In this document: piece after piece, positions 51,595-52,859 of the stretch | How the letters are laid out: every line of letters starts with the position of its first letter | Position numbering within the stretch: position 1 is the first letter of the stretch | Source: JBBDIP01 sp964602455 | GTDB lineage: Bacteria; Bacillota; Sulfobacillia; Fermentithermobacillales; Fermentithermobacillaceae | Assembly (NCBI GenBank): GCA_964602455.1 | Contig: CAZRRG010000003.1 | Span: forward strand, 1 to 52,859 | Length of the DNA stretch: 52,859 bases | Reading direction: 5' to 3' | The notes under the pieces: generated by a model | Seen by the model: the letters and a program-made list of their open reading frames with translations, nothing else | Databases searched by the model: none | Told to the model about the DNA's origin: nothing | Program-made: the position numbers and the translations under genes

Positions 51595-51661
51595 TGAGAC
51601 CCTCCTCCCGATCACGGTTCATGTCGCCTTGCGGCCTATGAATGGGCGCGAGGCAGGCTCA

Positions 51662-52822
51662 CTACTCGGCGTACTTGCCGAGGGTCTGCACGGCGAAGTC
51701 CACGTAGGAGTTGTCCACGGCTTCCTCCGCGGTCAGGTCGCCCTTCAGAAGGTCGTTGGCTTTGTACCAATCCAGGTCGAGTTGGATGCCCTTCATGTGC
51801 ACGTAGCCGTCGGGGTTGAGGCCGGCAGGGAACATCTGGTTGAACAGCTCCGGGTCTTTGACCGAGGAGTACTCGACCAGTATGTCGATGATTTCGTCCT
51901 TGTTCTCGCCTTTCACGAAGGCGTCGTTGTAGTCCCGGAGCGACTGGACGTAGGCCACCATGAAGGCCTTGGCCACCTCCGGCTTGGCGACCATGCTGCT
52001 CCCGTAGACCAGTAGGGCAGTTTGGGCATCAGGATCGTACTCAGAGGGGTCCTTCCAGGGCACCGCGATGTCCTTGGCCACGGCTTGAGCAACAAAGGGC
52101 TCAATCACCATTCCGCCGTCGATGCTCTTGTTGGAGAGAGCGGCGATGATGTCGGGGAATGCTCTGATAACCTGGAGGTCGACGTCCTTTGTGGTCATAC
52201 CGCCCATGTTGAGCACTCTATCGAGGGCGATTTCATCCAGAGAGGCCGTCCCGACGATAGCCAGTTTCCGTCCCCTGAGGTCCTCGAAGTCCTTGATCTG
52301 ATCGGCTAAGTCCTTGCGGATGATGAGGCGGTAGAATCCCTGGCCGGGGACGTTCCTTCCTTTGTCGGCCACTATCTTCAGCGGGATGTCCCGCAGCATG
52401 GCGTTGAACAGACCGGCAGCCGTGACCGTCAAGCCCACGTCGAGCTGTCCGGCCGCAAGCGCGTTGATCATGTCCTGGCCGGTGGCGAACTGGGCCATCT
52501 CGATCTCGATGCCCAGTTCCTTGTAGTAGCCCTTTGCCACTCCGATGAGGACGCCGGAGTCGGAAACCGCTTGCTTCAGGCCGACGGTGACCTTCACGGT
52601 CGGCGAGATCGGCTTCACCAGATCAGAGAGTTTCTTTGGAGCTTCCGGCGCTACTGGCGTTGCCGGTGTAGGCGTGGTCGGCGCGGGTGTTCCCGGTGCC
52701 TCCGCGGTGGGTTTCTGCGGTGCCGCGCAGCCGGAGATCTGTAATGCCCCTGCTACGACGGCGATTGACAGTAGGATCAGTAGAATGCGACGCACTTTGG
52801 TTGAACCTCCCCCGAGTTTCAT
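51662..52822 (-). CDS. ABC importer substrate-binding lipoprotein (NMT1/SsuA type)
   Basis: The protein of 386 residues has a lipoprotein signal ending LQISGC, then a Pro/Thr/Ala-rich linker (TPAPTTPTPATPVAPEAP), and a periplasmic-binding type II fold of the NMT1/SsuA group: VTVGLKQAVSDSGVLIGVAKGYYKEL, then LAAGQLDVGLT. It captures the ligand for the permease and ATPase downstream. ATG 52822 has AGGA seven bases upstream; GTG 52795 behind GGGGGAGG is a good alternative and would make a normal signal peptide. It is the first gene of the operon, and only 37 bp remain to the window end. Confidence 0.92.
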   Translation of the reverse strand: MKLGGGSTKVRRILLILLSIAVVAGALQISGCAAPQKPTAEAPGTPAPTTPTPATPVAPEAPKKLSDLVKPISPTVKVTVGLKQAVSDSGVLIGVAKGYYKELGIEIEMAQFATGQDMINALAAGQLDVGLTVTAAGLFNAMLRDIPLKIVADKGRNVPGQGFYRLIIRKDLADQIKDFEDLRGRKLAIVGTASLDEIALDRVLNMGGMTTKDVDLQVIRAFPDIIAALSNKSIDGGMVIEPFVAQAVAKDIAVPWKDPSEYDPDAQTALLVYGSSMVAKPEVAKAFMVAYVQSLRDYNDAFVKGENKDEIIDILVEYSSVKDPELFNQMFPAGLNPDGYVHMKGIQLDLDWYKANDLLKGDLTAEEAVDNSYVDFAVQTLGKYAE

Positions 52823-52859
52823 TGCGCTATCCTACGTAAACCGAGGGCAGGGTGCGACT

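Overview
The window looks like a 52.9 kb piece of a high-GC, spore-forming Bacillota (Firmicutes) genome, probably from a metagenome or draft assembly. The evidence is a complete GerA-GerB-GerC spore-germination operon, the frequent use of GTG and TTG starts behind strong GGAGG-type ribosome binding sites, a PerR-type Fur regulator next to a rubrerythrin, and a scaffolding gap of ten Ns at 38379-38388. No ribosomal RNA is present and the genus cannot be read from the sequence.

Layout. (1) 1-1432: the 3' part of tRNA-Pro(GGG), a 5'-truncated tyrosine integrase facing it, and a six-repeat type I-C-like CRISPR array without cas genes or a leader, fused to the broken end of the integrase. (2) 1622-11755: mostly single genes of accessory character: a serine hydrolase, an SdpI-family protein, three MFS transporters, an HTH/PD-(D/E)XK-like protein, an aspartate/glutamate racemase, a PlsY-like acyltransferase and a metallophosphoesterase. 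(3) 11995-14123: an ECF sigma factor overlapping its membrane-bound partner, which carries a MucB/LolA-like domain. (4) 14217-18286: the ger operon. (5) 18712-24718: a six-hairpin-glycosidase-like secreted protein, an mscL remnant, an LD-carboxypeptidase (LdcA), an M28 peptidase and an N-acyl-D-amino-acid deacylase. (6) 24875-35577: a GGDEF/HD-GYP protein followed by a full Tad (Flp) pilus operon ending in a DUF192 gene. (7) 35655-40463: a LarA-family racemase, a D-threonine-aldolase/D-serine-dehydratase-like enzyme and a GGDEF/EAL protein interrupted by the N gap. (8) 41061-41993: PerR plus rubrerythrin. (9) 42260-47993: a five-gene operon coupling a D,D-carboxypeptidase to a Bce-type ABC transporter and a two-component system. 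(10) 48257-52822: an S41 protease lipoprotein and a taurine/nitrate/sulfonate-type ABC importer.

Themes. Several enzymes act on D-amino acids, on racemisation or on peptidoglycan peptides (Asp/Glu racemase, LdcA, N-acyl-D-amino-acid deacylase, M28 peptidase, DTA/DSD-like enzyme, LarA-family racemase, D,D-carboxypeptidase), which suggests wall-peptide or D-amino-acid turnover. Two cyclic-di-GMP enzymes bracket the Tad pilus locus. The intergenic regions hold an unusual number of short tandem repeats with different units (10, 13, 25, 26, 31 and 33 bp), some of which may be relics of insertion-sequence ends.

Coding starts were moved from the longest reading frame to the codon with the best ribosome binding site wherever the sequence allowed a decision; those choices are explained in each entry. 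All functional names rest on motif recognition by eye, not on database searches.
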